From the NCBI GenBank assembly GCA_005784505.1, contig VCAZ01000116.1:1077007-1141006 (forward strand): DNA of 64,000 nt, read 5' to 3'. Positions 23,793 to 36,216 of this stretch are shown here, piece after piece. Origin of the DNA: Bagarius yarrelli. Its lineage: Eukaryota > Chordata > Actinopteri > Siluriformes > Sisoridae. Below the pieces are notes generated by a model. It was not told the DNA's origin. It ran no database searches and worked only from the letters and a program-made list of their open reading frames with translations. Numbering within the stretch: the stretch's first letter is position 1; the number at the start of each line of letters is the position of its first letter. The translations under genes and the position numbers were made by a program.

Positions 23793-26700
23793 ATGTCGGA
23801 CAGAGGAGCCTTCGATACCAATGTAATCACCTTGACCAGGTTCGTCCTGGAGGAAGGACGGAAAGCTAAAGGGACCGGAGAGCTGACTACGCTCCTCAAT
23901 TCCATGTGCACAGCCATCAAAGCAATTTCCACTGCGGTCAGGAAAGCAGGAATCGCTAACCTGTAAGTGTCACAAGGTACTTCTATTGAAGCATACCTGC
24001 AAACATAACTAATGGAGGAGTGTGTGCAAATTCATGCAATGTATTTAATGATAAATCTCTGAATTAATGAGTTTTTTATTATTATAACCCCTGATAACTG
24101 TTATTATTTAATTATATTGGTTTAATAGATAATGTAGACTGCATATTGCTGTTTTTTTAGAACAGAGCACACGGATCTAATCACTAATCAGAGTAAAAAC
24201 AACTGATGCAGCGTTTAGTCTCTTGTGCAACAGGGCAGAGTCTGCTTAGAAGGAAGAGCAACAAGGTTCAGTAGCCGGTTTTCCATACTAACGTTAGGAG
24301 AATCTTTGCAAAAAAAAGGAAAAAACATCCAATTTTGTGCATTTCTATCAAGTTGTTCAAGGAGCTAACGGTGATATTGGTAACCTCGTAACAGTTTATA
24401 AAACAGGCCAAGAATAATGGAGCGAAAACAGACGATTAGTCACGTGGGTTTAATATTTGCTACGTCAGAATTGATCCGAAGTAACCAGCAAAGCTAGCAT
24501 AACAAAGACAGAACTTTAATTATTAACCATCACACAAGTAATAAATGTTCAAATGTGCAGCTTTCATTCGACAAAGCAGCCATGTTGTTTTGCAAACTAA
24601 TAAATTAGCAGTTTCCATCACTCGAAACGTGCATTAATAAAAGGGGGACGGAAACATACCAATAGTCTCTCTATCCACTATCTCTCTCTCTCTCTCCTAG
24701 GTATGGGATTGCAGGAAGCACAAATGTAACAGGAGACCAGGTGAAGAAGCTGGATGTTTTGTCCAACGATTTGGTTATTAACATGATCAAGTCCTCCTTC
24801 ACTTCCTGTGTGCTGGTCAGCGAGGAGGATGACAAAGCTATCATCATTGAGCCTGAACAAAGAGTGAGTATGAAAAGTTTTAAATCCACTTCACCTGATC
24901 ATCACATTCATATTTGTTTTTCGAGCATCCTTTTCCAGATGTTGTCTCACTTTTAGCCACAATAGTATTAGTAAGATTAGACACTAATGATGAGCTGAGG
25001 AGGTCTGGGGTTCAGTCGGAGTTCCAGTTCATCCCAAAGGTGTTCAGTGTTAAGGACACTTAACTGTAGTGACAGAACATAAGAGTTCTTCCACTACAAA
25101 ACATCCAGAACACAGCATGTCCTTATGGAGATTAGAGGTTTTGTGCACAGGGACATTGTCATGCTAGAATGGTGTTTGGGTCTCGCAGTTCCAGTGAAGG
25201 TGTAATGTTGGGCAGTGGTGGCTGAATTGTTGATTAGAAGACCTGGGTTCGAGCCCCACCACCGCCAGTCAGTCACTGTTGGGTCCCTGAGCAAGACCCT
25301 TCCTGCGCCCCAGCGCCCCTTCCTGCTCCAGGGGCGCTGTATCCTAGCTGTCCCTGTGCTCTGACCCCCAACTAAGATGGGATATGCAAAGAAACTAATT
25401 TCACTGTGCTGTAAAGTCTATGTGGCAAATAAAGATAATTACATGTAATGCTACAACATATAAAAAAAATTGTAGACAATAGTGAGCTTTAGACTTTGTG
25501 GTAAAAGTTTTTGTCTGTTTCTTGTCTGTTTTCTGGCCAGGGTAAATATGTGGTATGCTTCGATCCACTGGACGGCTCATCCAACATCGACTGTCTGGCT
25601 TCCATCGGAACTATTTTTGCCATTTACAAAAAGGTATTTCTGTACTTAGTTTGCATTTTTCTGATTGGTTATTTAAATTGCGCACACATCCATACACACG
25701 TCCAATTTAACACCAGTTTTAACTGGAAAACAATGGAAAATAACGTTATAATTCGATTGGCCAACCGAAGTGTAAACTATAGTCTCTGGTTTTACTTGTT
25801 TAATTTTAATAATGATTTCAATCCAGAACCGGAATCCAAATAAAGGCCCAGGTCATCCCATAGAACACACACTGTAATTAATTCCTAGGAGCAAATTAAA
25901 ACTATGGTTAAAGGGGTCAAAGAGAAGGTGTGCAGGAAACACATGCAATTAGAAACAACACCGAGCAAGGCCCTTCTTGCCCCAGGGGCGCAGTGTCATG
26001 ACTGACCCTATGCTCTGACCCCAACTTCTCCAGCTGGGGTATTCAAAGAAAAGAATTTGACTACAATAATGCTGTAATATAATAAATGGGTGGAGCCAGA
26101 AGCATCTTTCAGATACAGTTAAACGTCAATGGAATGTTACAGTAAGAACTGTATGTGTACATTTTTTTAGGACAACGACACCGAACCGACGGAGAAGGAT
26201 GCCTTGATGCCAGGTAGAAAGATCGTTGCCGCGGGTTACGCCCTCTACGGCAGTGCCACCATGCTGGTTCTGTCTGCTGGGCAGGGGGTCAACTGCTTCA
26301 TGCTGGATCCTGTGAGTCTCCCTGTTTGACATTTCTATTTTGGAACAGTTTAGAAAGCTGTAATCAACCGAAAACCCCTAAGAGTTTTTATTTTGGAAAA
26401 AGAAAGCAAATTTAGCCATTAGGAGTGTATTAATTCTTCTCTCTGATTGGTCGAACTGATCGGTTTGTCAATCAGCACACTCATTTTAATATCTAATATC
26501 TTTTTTTTTCATAGTAACAACTTACATAAAGGCTTGTATTGTTGATGCTTGTATAATTTTTTTCAAGAAGATCATTTAAGGAAGGAGTCTCCAATGTCAG
26601 CACTTAGTATCAGTCTCAGGTAAAGCTGTAGGTTCGAGTGTTCAGACATGGGAAAGATAATTAATTAATATTTCTTAGAAATTAAACGAACTGCATTAGT

Positions 26701-27894
26701 TTGTCTTAATAAATTAAGGAATGGAAAAATAAAGAATAACTTTACTTGTGACTATAAAATTAAAAAAAAATGTGTAATGTCTGTAGGACAATATTGAATC
26801 AAATGATGTTGAGGGTTTTTTTGGGAGTGACGAGGTTAGACAAGATTAGGAACGTGTTCATCAGGGGGACGGCTCATGTTAGATGTCTTGGGGGGGAAAG
26901 TCAGAGAGTCCAGATTGAGGTGGTTTGGACATGTCCAGAGGAGGGATAGTGAATATTTTGGTAGGAGGATGTTAGAAATGAAGCTACCATGCAGAAGGTA
27001 AAGAGGAAGACCAAAGAGGAGGTATATGGATGCGATAAACGAGGACATGAAGTTAGTGGGTGTGAGTGAAGAGGATGTAGAGAATAGGGTTCGGGGGAGA
27101 CAGATGATTCGCTGTGGTGACCCCTAAAAGGGAACAGCCGAAAGGAGAAGAAAAGGTAGCTCAGTGGTTAAAGAGGACTGCGTAATGGAAAATCACAGGT
27201 TTAAATCCTGTCCAATCAAGCAGTGACTGCTGGGCCTCTAAACAAAGCCCCTAACACTCAACTGCTCAAATGGATTAAAACAAGTATGTCACTCTGAATA
27301 AGGTTGTCTGATGAATCTAGAATCTTTTTTACTCAGCATCACTTTAGTTGGTCTGATTCATTCTTTCCCTCTTTTGTTCTTCATCACTAGGCTATAGGAG
27401 AGTTTATTTTGGTGGACCGTGATGTGAAGATCAAGAAGAAAGGAAAAATCTACAGTCTGAACGAGGGATACGCTCAGTATTTTTACCCAGACGTCACGGA
27501 ATATCTACAGAAGAAGAAATTCCCACAGGTCTTTCTTTAAATCATTAGTTGAAAAAAAAAAGAATTGTTATTGTGTGTAAATCAGGCGTGTTTGTGCTCA
27601 AATCACTGGAGTGTGACAACTGTCGTCATGGAGATTTTGGGGAGTAAATCACTCTGTGTGTACAGGACGGCAGCGCGCCGTACGGTGGACGATACGTGGG
27701 TTCCATGGTGGCTGATGTGCACAGGACGCTGGTCTATGGAGGAATTTTCCTGTACCCGGCGAACGTTAAGAGTCCAAAGGGCAAGGTAAGAAGAGAGAGA
27801 GAGAAAGGGAGGGAGGGGGAGAGAGAGAGAGAGGAAAAAGAGAAAAGAGAGAGAGAGAGAGAAAAGAAAGAAAGAAAAAGAGAGAGAGACAGGA

Positions 27895-27932
<38 letters not shown>

Positions 27933-27933
27933 G

Positions 27934-27995
<62 letters not shown>

Positions 27996-28184
27996 AGAAA
28001 GGCGGCGACAGATGAGAAGAGAAGAGAGAGAGAAGAGAGAGAACAGAGAACAGAAGAGAGAGAGCGACCGGAGGGACTAGAGAGACAGGGAGAGGGAGAG
28101 AGAGAGAGAGAGAGAGAGGGAAAAGAGAAAAGAGAGAGAGAGAAGAGAAAGAAAGAAAAAGAGAGAGAGAGAGAAAGGGGAGGA

Positions 28185-28229
<45 letters not shown>

Positions 28230-28411
28230 GAAAAAGAGAGAGAGAGACAGGGGGGGAGAGAGAGAGAGAGAGGGAAAAGAGAAATAGAGAGAGAGAGAGA
28301 GAGAAAGAAAGAAAAAGAGAGAGAGACAGGGAGGGTAGAGATGAGAGAGAGAGAGAGAGGGAAAAGAGAAATAGAGATAGAGAGAGAAAGAAAAGAGAGA
28401 GAGATAGAGAG

Positions 28412-28496
<85 letters not shown>

Positions 28497-29542
28497 GGGA
28501 CGGAGAAAGAGAGAGAGAGAGAGAAGAGGAAAGAAAGGAAAAAAACGAGAGAGAGAGAGAGAGAGGCGAGAGAGAGAGAGAGAATATCCATAACAATGAT
28601 GATGGCATGAATTTATAAAGAGGAAATTACATCATCAGAATAATTTCCCTAAACCGTCCTAAACATTTCCACATTTTGACAAGTTTTAGAATTTTATTTT
28701 ATTATTTATAAAATTAAATTTTTATTTATTTTTAACCTTAAAAATATATACTTTTAATTTAGCCGAAAAATACCCTCTTTCATTAGTTGCCTAAAATCAT
28801 GCACTACTGGGTTAATCATTTTTATTGTATTTTGGAATTTTTATTGTCCTATTTTTATTATTTATAATGATTTAAAGATAAATTTTTATTGTCCTATAAC
28901 TGAGCTGATGTCCTATAATTTTTTTCTTATGTTATTGATTTAGATATTTTTTTCATAAAAGCTCAGTTTAAAGTTAAATACACTTGTAATGATATTAACC
29001 ACCACTTGCTTAAAGAAAATAAGTTCTTTATCGTCTAAATTTGGGCATTAAAACAATGTGGATTAAAATGTGATAGGATTTACAGTAAATTAAAAAATTG
29101 GTGGTCGCATAAGTATTCAATATTTGGTAGAATGACACTTGGTTGTGTTCCTGCAAAATCTCCAAGATATATTTCTACATCAGGTTCTTGAGGGGTTTTT
29201 GTTGCTTAAAAAGCAAATTTTAAAACAGAAATGACCCCAATCTTTGCCACAAACTCTTCAGTTCCTTATAAAGGCTTATAAACGAGATTTGATCCTGCAC
29301 CGTTCTGACTGCCTGAACCGATATCAGTCATTCCAATATTTTTTGTTTAACAGCTGAGGCTGCTATATGAGTGCAACCCCATGGCCTTTATCATGGAGCA
29401 GGCTGGAGGAATGGCCACCACAGGAGCCAAGAACATTTTGGACATCCAGCCTGAGACTATCCACCAGAGAGCTCCTATTGTACTGGGTTCTCCAGATGAT
29501 GTCAAGGAATACATCGCCATTTACCAAAAAAATGTGAAATGA
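23793..29542 (+). CDS. fbp1: Fructose-1,6-bisphosphatase, liver-type (fbp1-like), complete
   Basis: Seven exons join in frame to 1014 nt (337 aa): 23793-23962, 24701-24863, 25541-25633, 26171-26311, 27391-27528, 27666-27785 and 29354-29542. All have canonical splice sites. The enzyme hydrolyses fructose-1,6-bisphosphate to fructose-6-phosphate and phosphate, the committed step of cytosolic gluconeogenesis; it works as a tetramer, needs Mg2+ and is inhibited by AMP. Visible motifs are the N-terminal AMP-site segment (GTGELTTLLN, residues 27-36), the metal/phosphate loop DPLDGSSN (about 119-126), KKKGKIYSLNEGY (about 204-216) and the family signature GKLRLLYECNP. Length matches the family (337-339 aa). 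Vertebrates have FBP1 (liver) and FBP2 (muscle). GDQVKKLD keeps Gln at mature position 69 and GVNCFMLDPAIGEF is FBP1-like, whereas LASIGTIFAIY resembles FBP2. I favour fbp1, but which teleost paralogue it is needs a tree. Confidence 0.93.
25203..25447 (+). mobile_element. Second SINE family, full copy
   Basis: The tRNA-like head is GACCTGGGTTCGAGCCCCAC, the body contains GGGCGCTGTATCC, and the tail is ATTTCACTGTGCTGTAAAG. The tail distinguishes this family from the GTCGCTCTGGATAAGG family. It lies in fbp1 intron 2. Confidence 0.75.
25965..26090 (+). mobile_element. Second-family SINE fragment
   Basis: Body and tail only (CAGGGGCGCAGTGTCATGAC and a diverged tail). It lies in fbp1 intron 3. 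Confidence 0.6.
26825..27150 (+). mobile_element. LINE 3' fragment, 5'-truncated
   Basis: The plus strand encodes LRWFGHVQRRDSEYFGRRM, then a basic KRGRPKRRYMDAINEDM stretch, then IRCGDP and a stop, resembling the C-terminal end of RTE-type LINE ORF2. It lies in fbp1 intron 4. This copy starts downstream of the segment that became a minisatellite elsewhere. Confidence 0.75.
27152..27318 (+). mobile_element. Degenerate SINE
   Basis: It runs from GTAGCTCAGTGGTTAAAG through CTGGGCCTCTAAACAAAGCC to CACTCTGAATAAGGTTGTC. It directly abuts the LINE 3' end. Confidence 0.6.
27787..28587 (+). repeat. 800-bp (GA)n purine tract at the fbp1 intron 6 donor
   Basis: Almost pure GA/GAA purine sequence that begins immediately after the donor GTAAG at 27786. 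It includes a near-perfect (GA)n core at about 28410-28492. The Arg/Glu and Ser/Leu open frames on the two strands are repeat artefacts. Confidence 0.95.
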
Positions 29543-29702
29543 GACACCGGACGATCTATTAGCATAACCAGGGTCGGGAACAAACCCCCCTACAGTGTAC
29601 AGTACACAACATGATGCATCGTGGGACATCCTACATACAGTATCATCTGTACAATAGTTAAAAATAGTAGAAAAGCCAGCATATGTATGAGAATTTTTAT
29701 AT

Positions 29703-29708
29703 AATAAA
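29703..29708 (+). terminator. Polyadenylation signal of the fructose-bisphosphatase gene
   Basis: AATAAA lies about 160 bases after the TGA at 29540-29542, a normal distance for a short 3' UTR. A T-rich stretch follows downstream. Confidence 0.6.
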
Positions 29709-30107
29709 GTTGAATAAACATTTAAACACACAAATTTGTTTTAAGGTATTTTTTTTATAGTTGTAGGCATATAACTCATGGGAGCAAAAAGTTTTAAACA
29801 CTTTGGGATACAGAAAATTTGGATGGATGGATGGATAGATGGATGGATAGATAGGCTAATTGCAGCAAGTAAAGCAAACTGATCAACAGTAAAAGCAAAA
29901 TATTAAAAAGTAAACACATCGTTATTATTTATTTCAGCATAGCACAGACATACATATTTATTATTTTCTTTAACAAAAAACAAAACAACAACAACGAAAA
30001 AAAAAATAACTGCATATATATTTTAATTCAGCGCAAGGTGTTGTTAGTGAAGGTAAGTGGCCACTAGAGGCCGCCATTGCTAAATAAATGGCATGTAAAC
30101 GTCTTTA

Positions 30108-30245
30108 GTCTGTGTGTGGTGGGATTGCATGCTAAAGGGTCTTGCTCAGGGCTGCAGCGGTGACAGCTTGGTGGTGCTGGGAATCGAACCTAAGATCTTC
30201 TGGCCAGCAGAGCAACACCTTAACCACTGAGCTACCACTTCCGCC
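30108..30245 (-). mobile_element. SINE head and body
   Basis: Minus-strand copy with the head at about 30185-30240 and the body at 30130-30160. The tail is missing. Confidence 0.65.
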
Positions 30246-31809
30246 AATTTACAGTAAAGACTCAGTGAATCAGTAATGTGTCATTTATAAACGATTCCTT
30301 TATTTTGCACGAATCCTTACCACCCTTTCCAAAAGTATGAAGGTAATTATAGGAAGAAGATTGATCTGGAATAGACTGCTTAAAAAACATGTAGATGTGT
30401 GATGAGCAGGTGTCCCAATACTTTTGCCCAAATTGTGTATGTCTCCAGTGCTAGGAAGTTTTTTATCGTTTATTATTCCTACTAAATCACCATTCATTGC
30501 TTATTGTAAAAACCCACAAATGAACTACACCAGGATGTTGACGTCACATGATCATCTGGTTACATTCCGGGTTCGAGTTGAATTAAGATGTTTATCAGAT
30601 TTTTTAGTGCTGTATTCACTTTTAGCAGCAGCGGCACCAGTTTACAATCAAACACACGAGCATCTTAAAGTAAACAAAAAGAAATGAGACATAAATCCAA
30701 AGAAGAAATAAATATAAAGTTAGATTGGTGTGCGTTTGTCCTGGAGTAGTTTCTCTGTGTCCTTCTATATGAGGTCCGGGTATGGGTGAAGGAACGGGAG
30801 ACGAGAACTGGGCTAGCTGCTGCCCAACTCACCCAGCAGTATCAGAACACTTACTTCAGGGGTTCTCCTAGTGGCAAGTAAGCTAGAGAATCCCCACTTA
30901 ACATTCAAGCCAATAAGGCGGAAAAGTCAAGGGGGACGAGAAGAACTGGGTTTAATCATTATTGTCAAGCAAAGACACAAAGCAACAGTATGTCCAGCGA
31001 GAAAAGTCAAGTTAACTGGGTTTTGCTATGTCCCGAGGAAGGACAGTACAGTGTGTCGTGTGCTGAAACCCCTAACCGCCTACAGTGAACTTTCATGTCT
31101 CTGGTTGATCAAAGGTCCAAACAGCCAAAACAAAGACTCAAATCGAAGAAAAAAGGAATAAATACCACACTTTCACACAGAACATCCTTTGCAAGGTATA
31201 GCGCCCCCCAGAGGCTGAAGGTTTCTCTCGTAGGTTAACTATGTTTCGAGCGTTGTAGTTACTACCAAGTCTTAGCAATGAGCCTGTAACAGGATGATAA
31301 AGGAATATTATTTGACTAAATTATGGTTCTGTTGACGCATCGATGTCCAGATGAGAGGAAAATTAAGAAACTTTTCCCAGAAGCTGCTACAGGATGTGTC
31401 TATGGAGTGATGATGATGATGATGAGGAGGAGGAGGAGGAGGACAAGGAAAAGGAAGAGTATTACTCCAAGCTGTAAAGGACAGGTGTGTCTTGTGTGCA
31501 TCCCAGACCAGATGAGAAAAGACAAGAGCAGGACGCTGAACTAATTAAGCGTCGTTAGGTCATCTCCTGCTTCCTGAGGGCGCCCTGGCTCCTCTGTCCC
31601 GCCTTATTAACATCGCTAATAAAGCTGTTGACATGAAACACCAGCAAAGCGACTCTAAAGCGAGTGCACGCTGTGAGACCGGTGGACTAATGAGGGTGTG
31701 TGTTCATTAAAATAAATAAATAAAAAGAACAGAAAGTGTGGCTGAGTGAGGTCTGAGGTCTGACTCATTTTCCTCTCTGTTCTTTGCTTACTAATTTATT
31801 AAAAGCACT

Positions 31810-31862
31810 GTGTGTGTGTGTGTGTGTATGTCTGTTTGTGTGTGTGTGGTGTGTGTGTACAT
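31810..31862 (+). repeat. (GT)n microsatellite
   Basis: Interrupted GT run. Confidence 0.8.
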
Positions 31863-31992
31863 GTGTGGCTGTGTATCATAAACTTTCCTAAAGCGTTTTA
31901 ACTTGAACGTTTCAAAGGGAAAAAAAATCCACTCTATCCACCCTACCCACCATAAAGCACTGCAGTCGTATGTTCCCCTGTAGTGGGTCCCT

Positions 31993-32260
31993 GGGAAGTG
32001 GTGGCTCATGGTTAAGGTGTTGGACTACTAACTTGAAGATTCAATTCCCAGCTCCACCAAGGCACCACTGCTGGGCCCCTGAGCAAGGCTCTTAACCCCC
32101 AATTGCTTAGTTGTATAAATAACACAAATGTAAGTCGCTCTGGATAAGGACGTCTGCCAAATGCTGTAAATGTAGTGGCAACTTGGCGGTGATGGGAAAT
32201 TAAACCCAGCATCCTCCAGCCAGCAGTTTAACACCCCAACCACTGAGATATCACTTTTAC
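31993..32260. mobile_element. Full-length SINE plus an inverted partial copy
   Basis: A plus-strand full copy (31993-32176) with a clear tail (GTAAGTCGCTCTGGATAAGG) runs directly into a minus-strand head fragment (about 32177-32258). Confidence 0.75.
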
Positions 32261-32280
32261 TTTAACATCTGGGTTAAAAC

Positions 32281-32664
32281 TAGGGATGCACCGATACCAT
32301 ATTTTTTTAAAGACCGAGCACAATTACCGATATTTTTCTCCTGATACTCACCGATATTGTTATTTTATGCTTTTTGTAGGATTATTTGTATAGCTCTTGG
32401 GTTATTTCTTGCTATTTTTACTCATTGTGCAAGGGTTTTAAATCTTTCTATCGAGATGTTAAACTTTCTATCGAGAGTTTAGAAACACACAAATTTGGCT
32501 TTTGTTTGTGTAAAATTTAATAGGATTCGCTTCATGTTAATAAACTATAATAAACTATAATAAACTATAGGTATCTGTCTTTTTTATTTTATCGTCGATA
32601 TGCCAAACGATTTTAAATTAATCGGCCGATAAATATCGGCGGCTGACATATCGGTGCATCCCTA
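32281..32664. mobile_element. hAT-like MITE with 16-bp perfect terminal inverted repeats
   Basis: It starts TAGGGATGCACCGATA and ends with the exact reverse complement, TATCGGTGCATCCCTA. It is 384 bp, AT-rich and has no ORF. Internal subterminal motifs (CCGATATT and CGGCCGATAAATATCGG) are also inverted. The AGGGATGCACCGAT terminus is common in fish hAT families. No target duplication is obvious. Confidence 0.8.
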
Positions 32665-32945
32665 ATTTTCATTATAAATATATCTCCTGGTGCAAACGCT
32701 ATACAATTATTTCCTTGCCTATTAGGATTCACTCTCTAATCACCTTAAAAAAGTGCTCTACATGTTGCAGGAAATAATGACATGAAATGACCCTTTGTAG
32801 TTCGTTCTAGCTCGTTAGAAGGTTCAGACTTAAAAAAAAAATACATAAATTAAAAAGACTTATAAAATTAAATGTGTTAGTCATGTTCCTTTTTTCACTC
32901 TAATGCACACAGAGTGTTTGAATGGATTAAAGGAAGGTCCAGCTG

Positions 32946-32948
<3 letters not shown>

Positions 32949-32984
<36 letters not shown>
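32949..32984 (+). repeat. (CA)n microsatellite
   Basis: Pure CA run. Confidence 0.9.
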
Positions 32985-32986
<2 letters not shown>

Positions 32987-34559
32987 ATACCCTAGTGTCT
33001 ACCTTTCATCTCGAACCGTAAAAAAAATTCTGAATAAAAGTGTTAATAATGACTTTCCTTCTTTTATAAGATCTCTAATAGGGAGCCATTTATTATTCAG
33101 TGTCCTTTTTTACCCTAGCCGACTGTATAGGGAATTTAATAACGTCTCTAAATAACAACTACCCCCAGGAATTTTATTATTTACTGACATAAATACTGTA
33201 CTGGATATTGTGCACTTTCTTTGGGGTTTTTTTGCATTTTATATTTTAAGCTTGAATGAATAACTTTTTTTAGGTCATTAAGTATATTCAGGATTCAGCT
33301 ACTTTATTATGCTACTTTAATTGTTTGTTGCTTTGTTTTTTATTTCAGTATTTTGATGTTGGAAGATTAATTATGCACAGATTAACATGTATAACTTTAA
33401 CCACCGTTGTATTATCACGATTCGAGTTCTTTTGATAGGATTACAGAGTAAAAAAATAAAATTCCTGCTTTTTATTAGTCCAGCTGGGTTTTGCATTATT
33501 TGCAAACAAATTTAATGGTAATACATTATATGCTTAAAATAACTAAAAACGGTGTTTATAAAACAACTTTTATTCAAAACTCCACACCAGTAAGTCATAA
33601 ATTAGGAAGTGATTTATTAGTAAAAGGTCCATTAATATAAAAAAAACATTTAGGACTTTTATTTATTTGCTATTCTACTAATATTAGTCTAACTCTAGAT
33701 TATTACAGGCTCATAGGTTTGGGCAGAAATAAAAACAGAAGTGGACCTAGACCAGAACCTTGTTGCACACCGCGTATACTATGAAACACTTACCTTTTTT
33801 CCTGGTGTTGAGTCAGGGCTTTTGTCCGACAGATGTTTAATTGATCCTCTGTCGTTTAACCTCACACAGAATTATAGTGGTTGAAGATAACACCTTCTAA
33901 TTTTATATATGCTCTTCTATAGAACAAGCACTAGGAGCGTCTCAAGGATCAGAAATTGATTTGAGATCATCATTTACTTTGAATATAGAAACATTTGTGT
34001 ATATTTATTTATTTATTTTGTATCTTTATTATTTACAAAAATAAATATATATATATATATGTGTAAATGTAGCCTAGTAACCTAGTAGGTTAGACTAGAA
34101 ACACCACAAAACAAGGTGTTAACGTTTATATGAGTTTTATAAATACTTCTGTTACAGCACACAAGAAGGTTTTTCATTTTTTTTACTCAAGTTGTTTAAA
34201 AAGAAATTTTTAACCCTAAATTAAAATTAAGTTCAAATTAAATGATTAAATGCTGTTATGATGATGACAACCATAAGCATGGTGTAAATAAATTGAATAT
34301 TTTTTTAGTTTTGTAGAAACCCAAAGTATTTAGTATAAAGTTCACTGTCAAGAGACGTTTCACCTCGAACTGATTTTATTTGTAATTTCCAGCCTCAGAA
34401 ACGAAGGCTTAAATCGGTAGCGTGTGACTTGGGTCGATTTTGTTGTCACGCTGTTGTTAAAAGCGAATAGCTATGAAAAACCTCTTATGAAAGACGTGTG
34501 ATGGTACATTTAAATCCGTTTAAACTCTAAAAGCAGAAGGAAAGCAGAACGGAGGTGTC

Positions 34560-34800
34560 CCAGCGTCTCCGCTTTGTGTTTTATAATTCACTTTAATAAA
34601 ATTCGCTGAATTAATTTTACTGCAATGAATTATTTGACACACACTTCCTTTTATGTACAGTGTTTATCCCGCTTTGACAAATCCGTGTTATTCTCTTAAA
34701 AGCTGTGTGAATCGCAACAGGTGCGTGAGGGAAGGAATGAAGAGCGCTAATTACCCTGTGGCGGCCATTAATTTTCTGTCACTCAACATGTCAAACTAGA
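34560..34800. promoter_or_regulatory. Candidate conserved noncoding element
   Basis: Unique-looking sequence dense in homeodomain-type cores (GCTAATTACC, CCATTAATTTTC, GAATTAATTTTAC) and free of repeats, in the fbp1-htr7 desert. The texture resembles vertebrate conserved noncoding elements, but conservation has not been tested. Confidence 0.2.
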
Positions 34801-34847
34801 AATCAAAAACAACAGATTTTAACGTAGGATTATAGGAATGTCAAAAT

Positions 34848-35580
34848 TTGCCACAGCGAATCATCTGTCTCTATTCTCTCCATCCTCTTCACTCACACCC
34901 ACTAACTTCATGTCCTCATTTATCGCATCCATATACCTCCTCTTTGGTCTGCCTCTTTACCTTCTGCCTGGTGGCTTTATTTCTAACATTTCCCTACCAA
35001 TATGTTCACTATCCCTCCTCTGTACATGTCCAAACCACCTCAATCTGGACTCTCTGACTTTCTCCCCAAAACATCTAACATGAGTCTCCCCCTGATGAAC
35101 TCAATCCTGTCCAACCTCGTCATTCCCAAAGAAAAACATCTTCAGCTCTGCTACTCCCAGCTTTGCCCCCTGTCTCTTCCTTAGCACCACTGTCTCTAAA
35201 CCATACATCATAGCTGGTCTCACCACTGTCTCTAAACCATACATCATAGCTGGTCTCACCACTGTCTCTAAACCATACATCATAGTCTCTAGCTGGTCTT
35301 ACCACTGTCCTCTAAACCATACATCATAGCTGGTCTCACCACTGTCTCTAAACCATACATCATAGCTGGTCTCACCACTGTCTCTAAACCATACATCATA
35401 GCTGGTCTCACCACTGTCTCTAAACCATACATCATAGCTGGTCTCACCACTGTCTCTAAACCATACATCATAGCTGGTCTCACCACTGTCTCTAAACCAT
35501 ACATCATAGCTGGTCTCACCACTGTCTCTACAGCATACATCATAGCTGTCTCACCACTGTCCAACACCTTAATCCTAATC
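34848..35580 (-). mobile_element. LINE 3' fragment with in-frame 36-bp minisatellite
   Basis: It has the same LINE 3' end as at 22.3 kb (minus strand). At about 35185-35575 there are roughly eleven copies of a 36-bp unit (GCTGGTCTCACCACTGTCTC plus TAAACCATACATCATA). On the minus strand the unit translates as MMYGLETVVRPA, a reverse transcriptase segment that should occur once. Confidence 0.85.
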
Positions 35581-36164
35581 ATGAGCCATCTCCCTCTCTC
35601 TCTCTCTAATCAAATCTGATTTCATTCATTCATTCATTCATCTTCTATAGCTGCTTATGTGTTGTGCAATTTTCACAAAAAAAAGAGAGAGAAAGAGATG
35701 AGAAAGTAATTTAGGGAAAGTAATTTTTCATGACTTATTTAAAAATAAGCGAATGTGATTCCACACCCTGTTTTAAAAGTGTTTCTGAAACCGGAAAACC
35801 CACAGTGGCCTTTTAAAACCTCATCTAAGTTCAAGTCATTTTCTTTATGTTTTTCTCATTTGCTCCAGATTTGGGGTCTCCTGCAGGTTTATTGTACTGA
35901 TGGATTCGGGAACCTTGCGATCTTTGGTGTTATTGTGGAAAGAACCGGATTTTAGGTTTAGGTCGAGCTGCGATTAGATTTTTCTCTTGTTTCACTTCTT
36001 TCTATTTCTTCTAAGTTTTCCATTAATTTGGGTTTAAGGTTGTTTAAGAATTCTGTGTCATTGATGTGTTGAGATAGACGAGCTCCCACGAGCAGCAAGT
36101 GCAAGTGCAAGTGCCAGTAACAGCTGACTTAGAATTAATTATAATGTTGATGTGATTAACAGTG

Positions 36165-36166
36165 AA

Positions 36167-36212
<46 letters not shown>
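36165..36212 (+). repeat. (GT)n microsatellite, left half
   Basis: Pure GT run. It resumes at 36603 on the other side of the inserted repeat. Confidence 0.9.

Positions 36213-36216
<4 letters not shown>

Noticed and set aside
27696..28591. 239-285 aa Arg/Glu and Ser/Leu ORFs
   Set aside because: They are read-through of fbp1 exon 6 into a (GA)n intron tract, and its complement.
30730..31560. Possible gene or retroelement fragment
   Set aside because: It holds only short unconnected ORFs (73-96 aa) with no domains. A few phrases look repeat-like, but there was not enough to call a family.
34848..35582. CRISPR-like regular repeat array
   Set aside because: The repeats are contiguous with no spacers and derive from a LINE coding segment; the genome is eukaryotic.
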